The notes under the pieces: generated by a model | Seen by the model: only the letters and a program-made list of their open reading frames with translations | What the model was told of the DNA's origin: nothing | Database searches by the model: none | NCBI GenBank assembly: GCA_051252095.1 | Contig: JBPOFK010000030.1 | Coordinates: 1-13,976 of the forward strand | Direction of reading: 5' to 3' | DNA: 13,976 nt | Source: GCA-2401735 sp051252095 | Lineage (GTDB): Bacteria; Pseudomonadota; Gammaproteobacteria; Burkholderiales; Methylophilaceae | Position numbers and translations under genes: made by a program | In this document: positions 13,904 to 13,976 of the stretch, piece after piece | Layout: each line of letters starts with the position of its first letter | Position numbering within the stretch: the stretch's first letter is position 1

Positions 13904-13976
13904 TGGCGGAGTGGACGGGACTCGAACCCGCGACCCCCGGCGTGACAGGCCGGTATTCTAACCAACTGAACTACCA
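13904..13976 (-). tRNA. tRNA-Asp (GTC), 5' end outside the window
   Basis: The minus strand carries the D arm (TGGTAGTTCAGTTGGTTAG), the anticodon loop CTGTCAC with anticodon GTC at 13944-13946, the T arm GGGTTCGAGTCCC, and an encoded 3' CCA at 13904-13906. 73 of the expected 77 nt are present; the first four bases, expected to be GGAG to pair with the visible 3' acceptor strand, are cut off at the window edge. The sequence is very close to the usual proteobacterial tRNA-Asp. Confidence 0.95.

Overview
The window looks like chromosome from a Gram-negative bacterium, most likely a gammaproteobacterium with an AT-rich genome (I estimate about 40% GC). The reasons are a sigma-54/IHF-type promoter, a Ser/Thr kinase-phosphatase fusion beside a nitrate transporter, a tRNA-Asp of the usual proteobacterial kind, and a glucosylglycerate pathway typical of halotolerant or marine bacteria. 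A marine methylotroph-like gammaproteobacterium is possible, but I cannot name a genus from the sequence alone.

Layout, left to right. (1) 12-209: a small BFD-type [2Fe-2S] protein on the + strand. (2) 4934 down to 232, minus strand: a tight four-gene operon for the compatible solute glucosylglycerate. In transcription order it encodes a glycerate 3-kinase, a glucosyl-3-phosphoglycerate phosphatase, a glucosyl-3-phosphoglycerate synthase and a GH13 glucosylglycerate/sucrose-phosphorylase-like enzyme. Gaps are 9, 2 and 0 nt, and a good sigma-70 promoter lies upstream. The set can both make and recycle the solute. 3-phosphoglycerate plus NDP-glucose gives glucosylglycerate; phosphorolysis returns glucose-1-phosphate and glycerate; the kinase turns glycerate back into 3-phosphoglycerate. 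(3) 5146-10151, plus strand: a membrane-protein operon. It encodes a DUF2214-like protein, an 830-residue multi-spanning protein of unknown function with an AIM24-like C-terminal domain, a VIT1/CCC1-family transporter, and a DUF3754 protein whose reading frame is cut by a single in-frame amber codon at 9636-9638. (4) 13473 down to 10152, minus strand: a NarK/NasA-type nitrate transporter followed, after a strong hairpin terminator, by a PP2C phosphatase-Ser/Thr kinase fusion with a C-terminal membrane anchor. (5) The far right holds a minus-strand tRNA-Asp (its first 4 nt lie outside the window) and its terminator.

The richest non-coding stretch is 13474-13840. On the minus strand it reads as a layered nitrogen-control region: an NtrC-like site, a perfect IHF consensus, a near-consensus sigma-54 promoter, then a leader RNA with two hairpins that both present the hexaloop AAAGAA (A1 and G4, the ANTAR-target signature). 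The second of these shares an arm with a large alternative hairpin. This predicts that the nitrate transporter gene is transcribed under nitrogen limitation and released by a NasT/NasR-like ANTAR antiterminator when nitrate is present.

No CRISPR array, insertion sequence, prophage gene or integration site was seen.
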